From Pseudomonas bubulae (GTDB lineage Bacteria; Pseudomonadota; Gammaproteobacteria; Pseudomonadales; Pseudomonadaceae): 64,000 nucleotides of DNA. The DNA lies in the NCBI RefSeq assembly GCF_037023725.1, contig NZ_CP146077.1, positions 4,749,001 through 4,813,000 on the forward strand. The letters are read 5' to 3'. Position 1 is the first letter of the stretch; each line of letters starts with the position of its first letter. Of this stretch, positions 8,805-17,717 are shown piece by piece. A program made the translations under genes and the position numbers. A model generated the notes under the pieces. It was not told the DNA's origin and did no database searches. It saw only the letters and a list, made by a program, of their open reading frames with translations.

Positions 8805-9737
8805 ATGGACACTTTGCAAAACATGCGCGCCTTCAGTTGTGTGGCCGAAGCCGGAAGTTTCACGGCCGCTGCCGCCATGCTGGACACCACCACTGCCAAC
8901 GTCTCGCGCGCGGTCTCCAACCTTGAGGCCCACCTGCAAACACGCCTGCTTAACCGCACCACCCGCCGCATCGCCCTGACCGAAGCCGGCAAACGCTATT
9001 TACTGCGCTGCGAGCAAATCCTGGCCTACGTTGAGGAAGCCGAAGCCGAGGCCAGCGACGCCCACTCGCGCCCTGCCGGGCAATTGAAAGTGCACACCAT
9101 GACCGGCATCGGCCAGCACTTCGTGATCGACGCCATTGCCCGCTACCGCAAGACCCACCCCGACGTGACCTTCGACCTGACCCTGGCCAACCGCGTGCCG
9201 GACCTGCTCAACGAGGGCTACGACGTGTCCATCGTGCTGGCCAGCGAGCTGCCGGACTCGGGTTTTGTGTCCCAGCGCCTGGGCATTACCTACAGCATCG
9301 TCTGTGCATCGCCCGGCTATGTGAAAGCCAATGGCACGGCAACCAAGCCCAGCGACCTGCTCAACCATTCCTGCCTGCGCCTGGTCAGCCCGGTGATTGC
9401 ATTGGACAAATGGGTGTTTGAAGGCCCGGAAGGCCAGGAAATGGTGCTGATCAACTCTTCGCCGTTTCTGGTCAACTCGGCCGACGCGATGAAAACCGCG
9501 ATCACCAGCGGCATGGGTGTCGGCGTGCTGCCGGTGTACGCCGCCATCGAAGGCCTGCGCAACGGCACGCTGGTGCGCATGCTGCCCAAGTACCGCTCCC
9601 AGGAACTGAACCTGTACGCCATCTACCCGTCGCGCCAGTACCTGGATGCCAAGATCAAGACCTGGGTCGAATACTTGAAAAGCTCGCTGCCGGAAATTCT
9701 GGCGGCGCATCAGACTGAACTGGCCACCTATAGCTGA
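8805..9737 (+). CDS. LysR-type regulator divergent from FUSC efflux operon
   Basis: 310 aa. The N-terminal HTH (FTAAAAMLDTTTANVSRAVSN, residues about 18-40) is followed by a LysR substrate-binding domain of the CrgA/DmlR-like group. Position and orientation resemble aaeR-aaeXAB in enterobacteria, where a LysR protein responds to aromatic acids; this makes local control of the efflux operon likely. The inducer cannot be read. The gene ends just before a REP doublet. Confidence 0.88.
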   Translation: MDTLQNMRAFSCVAEAGSFTAAAAMLDTTTANVSRAVSNLEAHLQTRLLNRTTRRIALTEAGKRYLLRCEQILAYVEEAEAEASDAHSRPAGQLKVHTMTGIGQHFVIDAIARYRKTHPDVTFDLTLANRVPDLLNEGYDVSIVLASELPDSGFVSQRLGITYSIVCASPGYVKANGTATKPSDLLNHSCLRLVSPVIALDKWVFEGPEGQEMVLINSSPFLVNSADAMKTAITSGMGVGVLPVYAAIEGLRNGTLVRMLPKYRSQELNLYAIYPSRQYLDAKIKTWVEYLKSSLPEILAAHQTELATYS

Positions 9738-9747
9738 TTGCGATTTT

Positions 9748-9832
9748 GTGGGAGCGGGCTTGCTCGCGATTGCTACAACGCGGTGTATCTGCCACACCCC
9801 GACGACCCAATCGCGAGCAAGCCCGCTCCCAC
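9748..9832. repeat. REP doublet (inverted pair)
   Basis: A complete inverted pair of the REP unit, ends GTGGGAGC and GCTCCCAC, with a loop of about 38 bp. It lies between the LysR gene and the hydroxyacid dehydrogenase gene, transcribed in the same direction. It can form an extended hairpin and may uncouple the two transcripts. Confidence 0.9.
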
Positions 9833-9907
9833 AGGTCAAGGATTGGCAGCGGGCGGGCCAGAATGTTAGCGTGCTTACATTCCCGACAGCCGATGAGTCT
9901 TGTTCAG

Positions 9908-10897
9908 ATGAGCCTTTCCAGCACCAAGAAAACCGTACTTGCCTTCAGCCGCGTCACCCCCGAGATGATCGAGCGCCTGCAACAGGATTTCAACGTCATC
10001 GCGCCCAACCCCAAGCTGGGCGATATCAACGCCCAATTCGAAGAGGCACTGCCCCACGCCCACGGTCTGATCGGCGTCGGCCGCAAACTGGGGCGCAAGC
10101 AGCTGGAACATGCCCGGCAGCTTGAGGTCGTCTCCAGCGTCTCGGTGGGTTACGACAACTACGATGTCGACTACTTCAACGAACGCGGCATCATGCTCAC
10201 CAATACCCCGGACGTGCTGACCGAAAGCACCGCCGACCTGGGTTTTACCCTGATCATGAGCAGCGCCCGTCGGGTCGCCGAGCTGGACGCCTGGACCAAG
10301 GCCGGCCAATGGCAAGCCAGCGTGCCACCCGCCCTGTTCGGCAGCGATGTCTACGGCAAGACCCTGGGTATCGTCGGCATGGGTAATATCGGCGCAGCCG
10401 TTGCCCGTCGTGGCCGGCTGGGTTTCAACATGCCAATCCTGTACAGCGGCAACAGCCGCAAGACCGCACTTGAGCAAGAGCTGGGCGCGCAATTTCGCAG
10501 CCTCGACCAGTTGCTGGCCGAAGCGGACTTCGTCTGCCTGGTGGTGCCATTGAGCGAGAAAACCCGGCATCTGATCAGCCAGCGCGAACTCAAGCTGATG
10601 AAGCCGAGCGCTATTCTGGTGAATATCTCCCGTGGCCCGGTCGTCGACGAACCGGCACTGATCGAAGCCCTGCAAAACGGCACCATTCGCGGAGCTGGCC
10701 TGGATGTTTACGAGAAAGAACCGCTGAGCGAATCACCTTTGTTCGCGTTGAAAAACGCCGTGACCCTGCCCCATATCGGCTCGGCCACCCACGAAACCCG
10801 TGAGGCCATGGCCAACCGCGCCCTGGCCAACCTGCGCAGCGCCCTGCTGGGCGAACGCCCGCAAGACCTGGTCAACCCGCAGGTGTTCAAGGGCTGA
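9908..10897 (+). CDS. D-2-hydroxyacid dehydrogenase (GhrB/TkrA-like)
   Basis: 329 aa, cytoplasmic, NAD(P)H-dependent. The dinucleotide motif GMGNIG is at residues 157-162, and the catalytic set of the family is complete: Arg242 (NISRGP), Glu271 and His289 (LPHIG). It most resembles glyoxylate/hydroxypyruvate/2-ketogluconate reductases. The substrate is not settled, because the gene stands alone and not in a ketogluconate cluster. I chose ATG 9908; ATG 9893 (adding MSLVQ) is also possible and neither has a strong ribosome site. The open frame further upstream runs through the REP and is not coding. Confidence 0.88.
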   Translation: MSLSSTKKTVLAFSRVTPEMIERLQQDFNVIAPNPKLGDINAQFEEALPHAHGLIGVGRKLGRKQLEHARQLEVVSSVSVGYDNYDVDYFNERGIMLTNTPDVLTESTADLGFTLIMSSARRVAELDAWTKAGQWQASVPPALFGSDVYGKTLGIVGMGNIGAAVARRGRLGFNMPILYSGNSRKTALEQELGAQFRSLDQLLAEADFVCLVVPLSEKTRHLISQRELKLMKPSAILVNISRGPVVDEPALIEALQNGTIRGAGLDVYEKEPLSESPLFALKNAVTLPHIGSATHETREAMANRALANLRSALLGERPQDLVNPQVFKG

Positions 10898-10910
10898 GGC
10901 AAGGTCTGTT

Positions 10911-10995
10911 GTGGGAGCGAGCTTGCTCGCGATTGGATCGCCGAGGTGTGACTGATACACCGCGTCGCTGCCATCGCGAGCAAGCCCGCTCCCAC
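10911..10995. repeat. REP doublet (inverted pair)
   Basis: A full inverted pair whose left copy reads GTGGGAGCGAGCTTGCTCGC, one base off the common core, with a perfect right copy. It sits between convergent genes (hydroxyacid dehydrogenase and EamA exporter). Confidence 0.9.
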
Positions 10996-11009
10996 AGGGG
11001 GTTACAGAC

Positions 11010-11906
11010 TCACGCCAGCTTGGCGTTCAATGCCACCGGCTTGGGTTTGCGAAACACCAGCACGTTACCCAGCATCACCAGCACCAACCCGGCCAACGCC
11101 GGGGGGGTCCACTGGTAGCCTTCGGCAAAGGCCGACACATTCAGCGCCACCAGCGGGAACAACACCGTGCAATAGGCCGCGCGCTCCGGCCCCATGCGCC
11201 CGACCAGGGTCAGGTACGCGGTAAAGCCGATCACCGAGCCCGGTATCACCAGGTACAACAGCGAACCGATATAGCGCGTGTTCCATTCCATTTCGAACGG
11301 GATACCCCTTAGCGCGCAGTACACCGCCAGCATGCTGGCACCATACAGCATGCCCCAGGCATTGGTGGTCAGCGGCTTGAGCCCGGCTTTCTGTTGCAGG
11401 CTGGACAGCATGTTGCCCGCCGAAAAACACAGGGTGCCGATCAACGCCAGCCCCAGTCCGAGGGCAATATGCGGTGTGGCGGCATGCCCGCTCAATTCCG
11501 GCCAGAACAACAGGCCCAGCCCGAGCATGCCCAGGGCACCGCCAGCGATCACGTTGCGGGCGATTTTCTGCTTGAAGAAAATCCGCGCATTCAGCGCATT
11601 CCACAATGTGGCGGTAGAAAACACCACCGCGATCAGGCCTGTGGTCACCCACTGGCTGGCGGTCAAGAAACACATGAAGTTGACACAGAACAGGCACAAC
11701 CCCTGGGCCAGGCAAATCAGATGCCCGCGCCTGTTCATCACCTGCAACTTGCGGCTGAGCAACAGCACGGCAAACAGCACCAACGCCGCCAGACCAAAGC
11801 GGTAAACGATGGACACCGGTATCGCCACCACCCCCAATTGCAATTTCAGGGCGATCCAGGTGGTGCCCCAGATCAAGACAGTCATTACATATAAAAACAG
11901 GTTCAT
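11010..11906 (-). CDS. EamA/DMT family transporter
   Basis: 298 aa with about ten membrane helices and the two EamA repeats of the drug/metabolite transporter superfamily (opening MNLFLYVMTVLIWGTTWIALK; the second half ends NVLVFRKPKP). Such inner-membrane proteins usually export amino acids or other metabolites. The ATG at 11906 has GGAG upstream; the frame continuing further upstream overlaps the divergent AraC gene and is not used. The divergent AraC regulator, 118 bases away, is the likely controller. The substrate is unknown. Confidence 0.88.
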   Translation of the reverse strand: MNLFLYVMTVLIWGTTWIALKLQLGVVAIPVSIVYRFGLAALVLFAVLLLSRKLQVMNRRGHLICLAQGLCLFCVNFMCFLTASQWVTTGLIAVVFSTATLWNALNARIFFKQKIARNVIAGGALGMLGLGLLFWPELSGHAATPHIALGLGLALIGTLCFSAGNMLSSLQQKAGLKPLTTNAWGMLYGASMLAVYCALRGIPFEMEWNTRYIGSLLYLVIPGSVIGFTAYLTLVGRMGPERAAYCTVLFPLVALNVSAFAEGYQWTPPALAGLVLVMLGNVLVFRKPKPVALNAKLA

Positions 11907-12024
11907 GGCGCACTCCAGACAATGGCCTTCAGTCTGGGCCCGCTGCCTGGGCCGCACTTGCAGATTCTTGCGCTTTTGTGGGGTCGGGGCTGGCAGCCGC
12001 AGTGCGACGGAGTAGGATGCGAGC

Positions 12025-12897
12025 ATGCCCGCATTCGATACCCTGCAAGTCTTCCAGTCCATGAACAGCTCGCCCAATGCCCGTCTGGTGCACAGTGCTG
12101 AGCTGGGTGAAGGCTTGGCCGCTGCTGTGTGGACCAACCACCACGATGCCCGTGAGTATGAAGCACCGACGCACCACACCTTGTCGTGCTATATCTCCGG
12201 CGGCACCGGTACTTTCAGACGCGAACAACCCGGCGCCAAGGGCTCACCGGGCAAGCTCTGCGTGCTGCCCGCCGATCATCAATCGGCGTGGGTGATCAAT
12301 GGCGAAATACGCCTGGCCCATGTGTATGTCAGCCAGGAGCAATTAGCCCTGGGCTGCATCGCCCTGCTCGACCGCGAACCCCGGGAGATGCAATTGCGGG
12401 AACTGACCTTTCAGGATGACGAACAGCAAACCCGCCGCTTTCATCAACTGATCCAGACCAACTGGGACGAGCCCGCCGAACGCCTGCTCACCAGCAGCCT
12501 GGCCAGCGCCCTGCTCGACCATGCCGTACTGACCCAGGTGGGGCTGCGTGACGGGCTGCAACTCAAGGGCGGGCTGGCGGCCTATCAGCGCCGCCAACTG
12601 GTGGAATACATCGAGCACCGGCTGGCCGAACCGCTGAACATCGGCCAGTTGGCAGCGCAGTGCGCGCTATCGCCTTACCACTTTGCCCGCATGTTCCGCG
12701 AAAGCTTTGGCGTACCGCCCCATCAATACCTGCTGGCCCGCCGCCTGGCCCGCGCCCGCGACCTGCTGCGCAACAGCACACTGGCGTTGGGCCATGTTGC
12801 ACTGGCCTGTGGCTTCGCCAGCGCCAGCCACTTCGCCAACCGCTTCAAGCAAAGCCTGGGCGGCACGCCGGGGGAGTTTCGGGCGGTGTTCAGGTAA
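12025..12897 (+). CDS. AraC family transcriptional regulator
   Basis: 290 aa. The N-terminal cupin-like sensing part (THHTLSCYISGG) is followed by the double HTH of AraC/XylS regulators at about residues 190-288 (ALSPYHFARMFRESFG and VALACGFASASHFANRFKQ). It is divergent from the EamA transporter and is likely its activator or repressor. The TonB receptor gene converges on it 11 bases past its stop and is not obviously related. Confidence 0.88.
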   Translation: MPAFDTLQVFQSMNSSPNARLVHSAELGEGLAAAVWTNHHDAREYEAPTHHTLSCYISGGTGTFRREQPGAKGSPGKLCVLPADHQSAWVINGEIRLAHVYVSQEQLALGCIALLDREPREMQLRELTFQDDEQQTRRFHQLIQTNWDEPAERLLTSSLASALLDHAVLTQVGLRDGLQLKGGLAAYQRRQLVEYIEHRLAEPLNIGQLAAQCALSPYHFARMFRESFGVPPHQYLLARRLARARDLLRNSTLALGHVALACGFASASHFANRFKQSLGGTPGEFRAVFR

Positions 12898-12908
12898 CCC
12901 TGGCGGCC

Positions 12909-15332
12909 TTAGAACTCCAGAGTGCTGGAAAATGTGAGTTGCCGGGCATCGCCAATCGAGACGAAGGTGCGGCTGGCCGCCGAGGTGTAGTAAGTGCGGT
13001 CGAAAAGGTTTTTGACGTTGACCTGGAATTTGACCTTTTGCCCCTCAACCTTGGTGTCGTAGGTGGCAAAGGCATCGGCCACGGTGTAACCCGGCAGATC
13101 GAAGTCGTTCAGGGCATCCCCCGCCCGTTCGCCCACATAGCGCGCGCCTGCGCCAACGCGTAGCTTGTCACCGCCCACGATGCTGCCAAAGTCATAGACC
13201 GCCGACAGCGAACCGCTGTTCTTGGCCACGTTCTGCAGACGCATGCCCTGGTAGGTGGTGTCTTTGGTCACCTCGGCATCGGTGTAGGCATAGCTGCCGA
13301 TCAGGCTCCACTGGTCCGTCAACTGGCCGCTGACGTCCAGTTCCAGGCCCCGGGAACGAACTTCACCCGCGGCCGAATATGCGGTGACATCGTCCACCGT
13401 GGAGGACACCAGCACATTGCGCTTTTTGATGTCGTACAAGGCCAGGGTGCCAGTGATACGGCCCGGGATATCCAGCTTGGCCCCCAGTTCCCAGGATTTT
13501 GACTGCTCCGGTGCGATGGAGGAGTCCAGTACCACGCCGCCCGTCAGCGGAGCGATCGAGGAGTTGGGCTTGAACGATTCGGTGTAGCTGCCATAGAACG
13601 ACAGTTCATCGGTGTAGCGGTATACCAGCCCGGCCCGCGGGATCCATTTCACCCCGTTGGTATCGGTACTGGCCTTGAACGGAATGCTTTTGCCCGCCAG
13701 TTGGTCGTACTTCTGAAAGCGTGCGCCCGCCACCAGAATCCATTGGTCGGTGAGGTGGATCGAGTCCTGGGCAAACAACGAGTCGCTGCGCAGCAGGTCG
13801 GTCTGGTTGCTGTCACTGGCGCTCACAGTGGTACCGGCGACTTCATTGCCGTACACCGGATTTTCGTAATTGAACGTGGACTGGCTGTCCTGGCGGATCA
13901 GCTCGGCGCGATAGATTTTGCGGTATTCGTCGTCCACGCCAAACACCAGGTCATGCTGCATGCCAGCGGCCTGAACCTTGCCCTGCAAGCTGAAGGTGCT
14001 GAAACGGTCGGTGGTGATGGCGCCTTTGGTGCCGTCCATTTTTCGCGTCAGGGTGCCGTCGGAGTTGACCTTGGTAACCCGAACCTGGCTGGCGTCGTAG
14101 GTTTCGCGGTTCCAGCTGTAGCCGAAATGGGCTTTCCAGTCGTCGTTGAGGTCGTGATCGACTTCAAGGCGGTACAGGTCCGAGCGCCCTTCCATATTGT
14201 TGAACGGCTCGTCCAGGCGGCGCGTGGCCGGAATGTCCAGCGGATGGTTGGTCGCCGGATTGATGGCCGTGCCACGGTCGAACGGGGTCAGGAACTCGCG
14301 GTGTTCGTACGCCAGCAGTACTTGGGTGTTGTCGCCGTACCAGGCCAGCGACGGCGCGATCAGGGTTTCGCGATGCACCCCAAAATTGCGCCAGTAATCT
14401 TCATCTTCATGATCGATGATCATCCGGTAGGCCAGCCCCGAGTCACCCAGCGGGCCGGTGCTGTCGAGGCTGCCACCGCCGCCGTTTTTACCCGAACCGT
14501 AGGTTGACCCACGCACCGTCACCGCGTTGTACTGCTCCAGCTGCGGCTTTTTGCTGACCACGTTGACGACACCACCCGGATCTTGAATCCCGTAGAGCAA
14601 CGAGGCCGGCCCCTTGAGCACTTCGACCCGTTCGGTGGTAGCGTTCATCGCCCGGCCCTGCACCAGCGGCATACCGTCGCGCATGATCGAACCGTCACGG
14701 TTGTCACCAAAGCCGCGCTTCATCACCGAGTCCTGGGTACTGCCCAGCGTGTTGCCCTGGGTGATGCCGCTGACATTGTTCAGGGCATCATCCAGATTGC
14801 GCGGCGCCTGGTCGCGAATCACCTGGGCGGCAACCACATTGATGGTTTGCGGCACTTCCATGGATGAGCCCGTGCCGCGCATCACCGAAGTGGTGGCTGG
14901 TGGCTGGTAGCTGGTGTCGGTTGTGGCCAGCGAGGTAATGCTGGTGGCCCCCAGGTTCAGGGCGCCTGCGGTGGGCTGGGGTTCCAGGGCAAAAGTGTTG
15001 GCGTCGGTACGCCGCCCATTGAAGCCAGACTGCGCGAGCAACTGCTGCAAAGCCTGCCCGGCACTCATGCGTCCCTTGATCGCCGGCGCTTGCAGGCCAA
15101 AGGGGGCTTCATCGGTGTAGACCACGCTCAGGCCGGTCAGCCGGGAAAAGTCGTTGAGCGCCTGGGGCAGAGGTTTCGCCGGCTGGTTGAAATCGAACAA
15201 GGCTTCGGCCTGCTGTTGCGGCGCCTCGGCAGCCATGGCCGCATAAAGCGGGTTTAGCGCCAACCCGGCCATCACGAATGCAGAAGCTCCCAACCACTGT
15301 TTCACCGAACTTGCCCTGGACTTCATGCTCAT
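12909..15332 (-). CDS. TonB-dependent siderophore receptor with signalling domain
   Basis: About 807 aa from ATG 15332; ATG 15374 or 15326 are alternatives. A signal peptide ending near YAAMAAEA is followed by an STN signalling domain (about 45-110, FDFNQPAKPLPQALNDFSRLTG), a plug domain (VPQTINVV, DDALNNVSGI, DGMPLVQGR, GPASLLYG) and a 22-strand barrel ending in the classic terminal Phe. It takes up a ferric siderophore and, through the STN domain, signals to the FecR/FecI pair encoded upstream. It resembles the hydroxamate receptors FiuA and FoxA more than FpvA, but I cannot name the ligand. Confidence 0.93.
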   Translation of the reverse strand: MSMKSRASSVKQWLGASAFVMAGLALNPLYAAMAAEAPQQQAEALFDFNQPAKPLPQALNDFSRLTGLSVVYTDEAPFGLQAPAIKGRMSAGQALQQLLAQSGFNGRRTDANTFALEPQPTAGALNLGATSITSLATTDTSYQPPATTSVMRGTGSSMEVPQTINVVAAQVIRDQAPRNLDDALNNVSGITQGNTLGSTQDSVMKRGFGDNRDGSIMRDGMPLVQGRAMNATTERVEVLKGPASLLYGIQDPGGVVNVVSKKPQLEQYNAVTVRGSTYGSGKNGGGGSLDSTGPLGDSGLAYRMIIDHEDEDYWRNFGVHRETLIAPSLAWYGDNTQVLLAYEHREFLTPFDRGTAINPATNHPLDIPATRRLDEPFNNMEGRSDLYRLEVDHDLNDDWKAHFGYSWNRETYDASQVRVTKVNSDGTLTRKMDGTKGAITTDRFSTFSLQGKVQAAGMQHDLVFGVDDEYRKIYRAELIRQDSQSTFNYENPVYGNEVAGTTVSASDSNQTDLLRSDSLFAQDSIHLTDQWILVAGARFQKYDQLAGKSIPFKASTDTNGVKWIPRAGLVYRYTDELSFYGSYTESFKPNSSIAPLTGGVVLDSSIAPEQSKSWELGAKLDIPGRITGTLALYDIKKRNVLVSSTVDDVTAYSAAGEVRSRGLELDVSGQLTDQWSLIGSYAYTDAEVTKDTTYQGMRLQNVAKNSGSLSAVYDFGSIVGGDKLRVGAGARYVGERAGDALNDFDLPGYTVADAFATYDTKVEGQKVKFQVNVKNLFDRTYYTSAASRTFVSIGDARQLTFSSTLEF

Positions 15333-15466
15333 GACCTGTGTGTTGACCTGATACGGAATACGAATTTTTCGCATTTTCAAGCACTACACGGATGGGGCCG
15401 GGGTTTACCTCACCACGCAATGAAAAAAAATCCGGGATGCCGCCACAGACCGCCTGTGGGAAAACG

Positions 15467-15489
15467 GTGGGAGCAAGCCCGCTCCCACA
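15467..15489. repeat. REP remnant
   Basis: GTGGGAGC, a 7-base spacer ending in CCC, then GCTCCCAC. It looks like a REP doublet collapsed to its outer arms by deletion. It lies between the anti-sigma gene and the receptor gene and can still form a short hairpin. Confidence 0.7.
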
Positions 15490-15508
15490 GGGATATGTGG
15501 AGGGCGCG

Positions 15509-16495
15509 TCAACGCAACACAATCAGCCCTAACACGCTGTGCTGCTCAAATCCGAGCACGCCCTGCAACGAATTGAGCACGGCTTGCGGGTCCTGGCTGG
15601 GGAAACTGCCGCTGATTTTCCTGGCACCCAACTGGCTGTTGAGCAACACAATCTGCCCCGGGTAATAACGCCTGAGATCGGCCACGACATCAGCCAGCGG
15701 GGTTTTGTAATAGCTCAACCAGCCCGAGCGCCAGCCCAGACGGCTCTGGCTGTCAACGTGATGCACGGCATCGGTAACCCCAGCGTCGTAGGCAATTTGC
15801 TGATCGGCAGTAAGAATCTGCTGAGCCGAATCCTTGCCAGCCTTGACCCCTACCCGCCCGGACAACACCGTGACTTGCGCCCCGCCCGGTTGCAGGCGCA
15901 CCTCAAATTCGGTGCCCAGGACCCGCGCTTCACCGCCGTCGGCATCTACCACAAAGGGCGCGCCGGTATGGGTGACGTGAAAGAAGGCCACACCACGGCG
16001 CAATTGCACATGGCGTTCACCACCACTGAAGTTCACCGCAATGGCGCTGTCGGCATCCAGCGTGACCTGCGTTTGATCGGCCAGCACCACAGTGCGCACT
16101 TGCCCAGGCGCGCTCACATAGTCCGCGCCCAGATCGTCCACCCAGCGCGCCGGTTGCCAACCGGCAAATACACCGACCATCAGCAGCAGGCATGCAGCAA
16201 TGGCCAACCCACCGGCCCAATGCCGCAGGCGACCGCGCCGGGATGTATCCATAGCCGACAGGTATCGCTGAAGGGCCAGCGACTCTTCGTCAGCCAGGGT
16301 ACTGGCCGCCACTTCACTCAGCTCCCACACCACCTGCGCCTGGGCATAGGCCTCGGCATGGGCAGGGTCAGCCTGCAGCCAGCGACTGAAGGTGGCCTGA
16401 TCGCCACTGTCGGGCCGGTCGTGCAGCACACTGAGCCAGTCCAACGCGGCACGCTCTTGCTCGGCTGTCACGGCAACTCTCGAATGACGGTTCAC
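15509..16495 (-). CDS. FecR family anti-sigma/sensor protein
   Basis: 328 aa. An N-terminal cytoplasmic DUF4880 segment (RAALDWLSVLHDRPDSGDQATFSRW) is followed by one membrane helix near residues 92-112 and a periplasmic FecR domain (about 125-215) with a C-terminal STN-like part. It should receive the signal from the STN domain of the receptor encoded next to it and control the ECF sigma factor. It starts with GTG at 16495, overlapping the sigma gene stop as GTGA, so the two are translationally coupled. Confidence 0.92.
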   Translation of the reverse strand: MNRHSRVAVTAEQERAALDWLSVLHDRPDSGDQATFSRWLQADPAHAEAYAQAQVVWELSEVAASTLADEESLALQRYLSAMDTSRRGRLRHWAGGLAIAACLLLMVGVFAGWQPARWVDDLGADYVSAPGQVRTVVLADQTQVTLDADSAIAVNFSGGERHVQLRRGVAFFHVTHTGAPFVVDADGGEARVLGTEFEVRLQPGGAQVTVLSGRVGVKAGKDSAQQILTADQQIAYDAGVTDAVHHVDSQSRLGWRSGWLSYYKTPLADVVADLRRYYPGQIVLLNSQLGARKISGSFPSQDPQAVLNSLQGVLGFEQHSVLGLIVLR

Positions 16496-17046
16496 AATGC
16501 TGCCCCTGATGGCGGCTCACGCAGACTGGCCTTGCAGGCCTCCAGGGCACGCATCATGTGTTTTTCGACAGCACTTTGCGACACGCCCATGACCTTGGCG
16601 ATCTCGGCATAGGTGCGACCGTGAATACGGTTGAGCAAAAAGATATGCCGTGTGCGCTCGGGCAGGCTGCGCAATGCCGCCTCGACCTGGCGCAAGTCAT
16701 TTCCGGCTTCCAGAGCGGCCTGGGGCTCGCAGCTTCTGGCGTCCGGTTCAGGCTGCCAGTGATGGCTGACCCGCTCGCGCGTACCTTCGCTGCGCAAATG
16801 GTCGATGGCGATATTGCCCGCACAGCGCAGCAGATAGGTGCTCAGCTCTTCAACCTGCACCAACGGCCGCCGCCAAAACCGCAAAAACAAATCCTGCACC
16901 AGATCCGCGGCCGTAGCCCGGCAGCCCACGCGGCGGCTCACCAGCGCTTCCATCTGCGGACGTTGGCTAAGAAACACCTGCAGGAAATGCGCTCGTCCCT
17001 GGCGCGGTTCGCTGGTAGGGCCATCCTTGAGTTCGGGTGGGGTCAT
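16492..17046 (-). CDS. FecI-type ECF sigma factor
   Basis: 184 aa. Sigma70 region 2 is at about residues 30-95 (LVQDLFLRFWRRP, AIDHLRSEGT) and region 4 at about 120-172 (LPERTRHIFLLNRIHGRTYAEIAKVMGVSQ). It belongs to the iron-starvation group and should direct transcription of the adjacent receptor gene when the receptor binds its ferric ligand. A Fur-like site lies about 35-50 bases upstream of the ATG, which fits iron repression. Head-to-head with a second FecI gene 182 bases away. Confidence 0.93.
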   Translation of the reverse strand: MTPPELKDGPTSEPRQGRAHFLQVFLSQRPQMEALVSRRVGCRATAADLVQDLFLRFWRRPLVQVEELSTYLLRCAGNIAIDHLRSEGTRERVSHHWQPEPDARSCEPQAALEAGNDLRQVEAALRSLPERTRHIFLLNRIHGRTYAEIAKVMGVSQSAVEKHMMRALEACKASLREPPSGAAL

Positions 17047-17078
17047 GGAGATCGATGCGCAGGCAAAAGGAAAGCGAT

Positions 17079-17097
17079 ACTAATGATAAATATTCTC
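17079..17097 (-). promoter_or_regulatory. Candidate Fur box
   Basis: This stretch (core TAATGATAAATATTCT) matches the 19-bp Fur consensus GATAATGATAATCATTATC at 14 positions by my hand alignment. It lies 33 bases upstream of the sigma gene ATG at 17046. Iron-starvation sigma genes in Pseudomonas are normally Fur-repressed, so the context fits. Binding itself is inferred. Confidence 0.6.
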
Positions 17098-17179
17098 ATA
17101 TGCAAAAGCAGATGACGGGCTGCGCGACCGCCCTTGATAAGTGGTGATTGCTCAATGCATAAAGCCACCCCTACAATGC

Positions 17180-17194
17180 GAACAATTCTTGTTC
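17180..17194. promoter_or_regulatory. Inverted repeat upstream of fecI
   Basis: GAACAA, TTC, TTGTTC: a perfect 6-3-6 inverted repeat 35 bases upstream of the fecI start. It matches the Fur consensus only weakly (10 of 19 by hand), so it may be a divergent Fur site or the site of another regulator. Confidence 0.35.
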
Positions 17195-17228
17195 TCTAAA
17201 GCGTTATTCAGCGCAGCCGGAGTGGTCG

Positions 17229-17717
17229 TTGTCGCAGTCAAACACCGTCGAGGTTCTGTATCAGGACCACCACAGCTGGCTCACGGGCTGGTTGCGGCGC
17301 AAGCTCGGCTGCCCGCAGAATGCCGCCGACCTGGCCCAGGACACTTTCATGCGGCTGCTGACCGCCCGCGAAACCCCGCCCCCTGGCGAACCCCGGGCGT
17401 TTTTGACCGTGGTCGCCAAGCGCGTGCTGTTCAATCACTATCGCCGCCAGGATCTGGAGCGCGCCTACCTGCAGGCCCTGGCTGACCTGCCCGAACAGGT
17501 TGCCCCCAGTGAAGAAGAACGCGCAATCATTCTGCAAACCCTGATGGAGCTCGATCAATTGCTCGACGGCCTGCCTTCCCCGGTCAAACGGGCCTTTTTA
17601 CTGGCTCAGGTCGATGGCCTGGGCTACGCAGAAATCGGCGCTCAACTGGGTATCTCGATTGCCACGGTCAAACGTCATTTGAGCAAGGCAGCCCTGCGTT
17701 GCTACTTCGCCCTGTGA
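17229..17717 (+). CDS. fecI: FecI, ECF sigma factor for ferric citrate uptake
   Basis: 162 aa. Region 2 (DLAQDTFMRLLTAR) and region 4 (SPVKRAFLLAQVDGLGYAEIGAQLGISIATVKRHLS) of an iron-starvation ECF sigma factor. The start is an unusual TTG at 17229, supported by GGAG six bases upstream (17219-17222); no in-frame ATG precedes region 2. The stop overlaps the GTG of fecR as GTGA. The call as fecI rests on the strong FecA identity of the receptor gene in the same cluster. Confidence 0.9.
   Translation: MSQSNTVEVLYQDHHSWLTGWLRRKLGCPQNAADLAQDTFMRLLTARETPPPGEPRAFLTVVAKRVLFNHYRRQDLERAYLQALADLPEQVAPSEEERAIILQTLMELDQLLDGLPSPVKRAFLLAQVDGLGYAEIGAQLGISIATVKRHLSKAALRCYFAL

Noticed and set aside
9746..9907. 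N-terminal extension of the hydroxyacid dehydrogenase
   Set aside because: The added residues (MWERACSRLL...) are the translation of a REP element; the family starts near ATG 9908.
12909..15332. Naming the first receptor fiuA, foxA or fpvA
   Set aside because: The STN-plug-barrel layout is clear, but ligand specificity cannot be decided by reading; no symbol was given.
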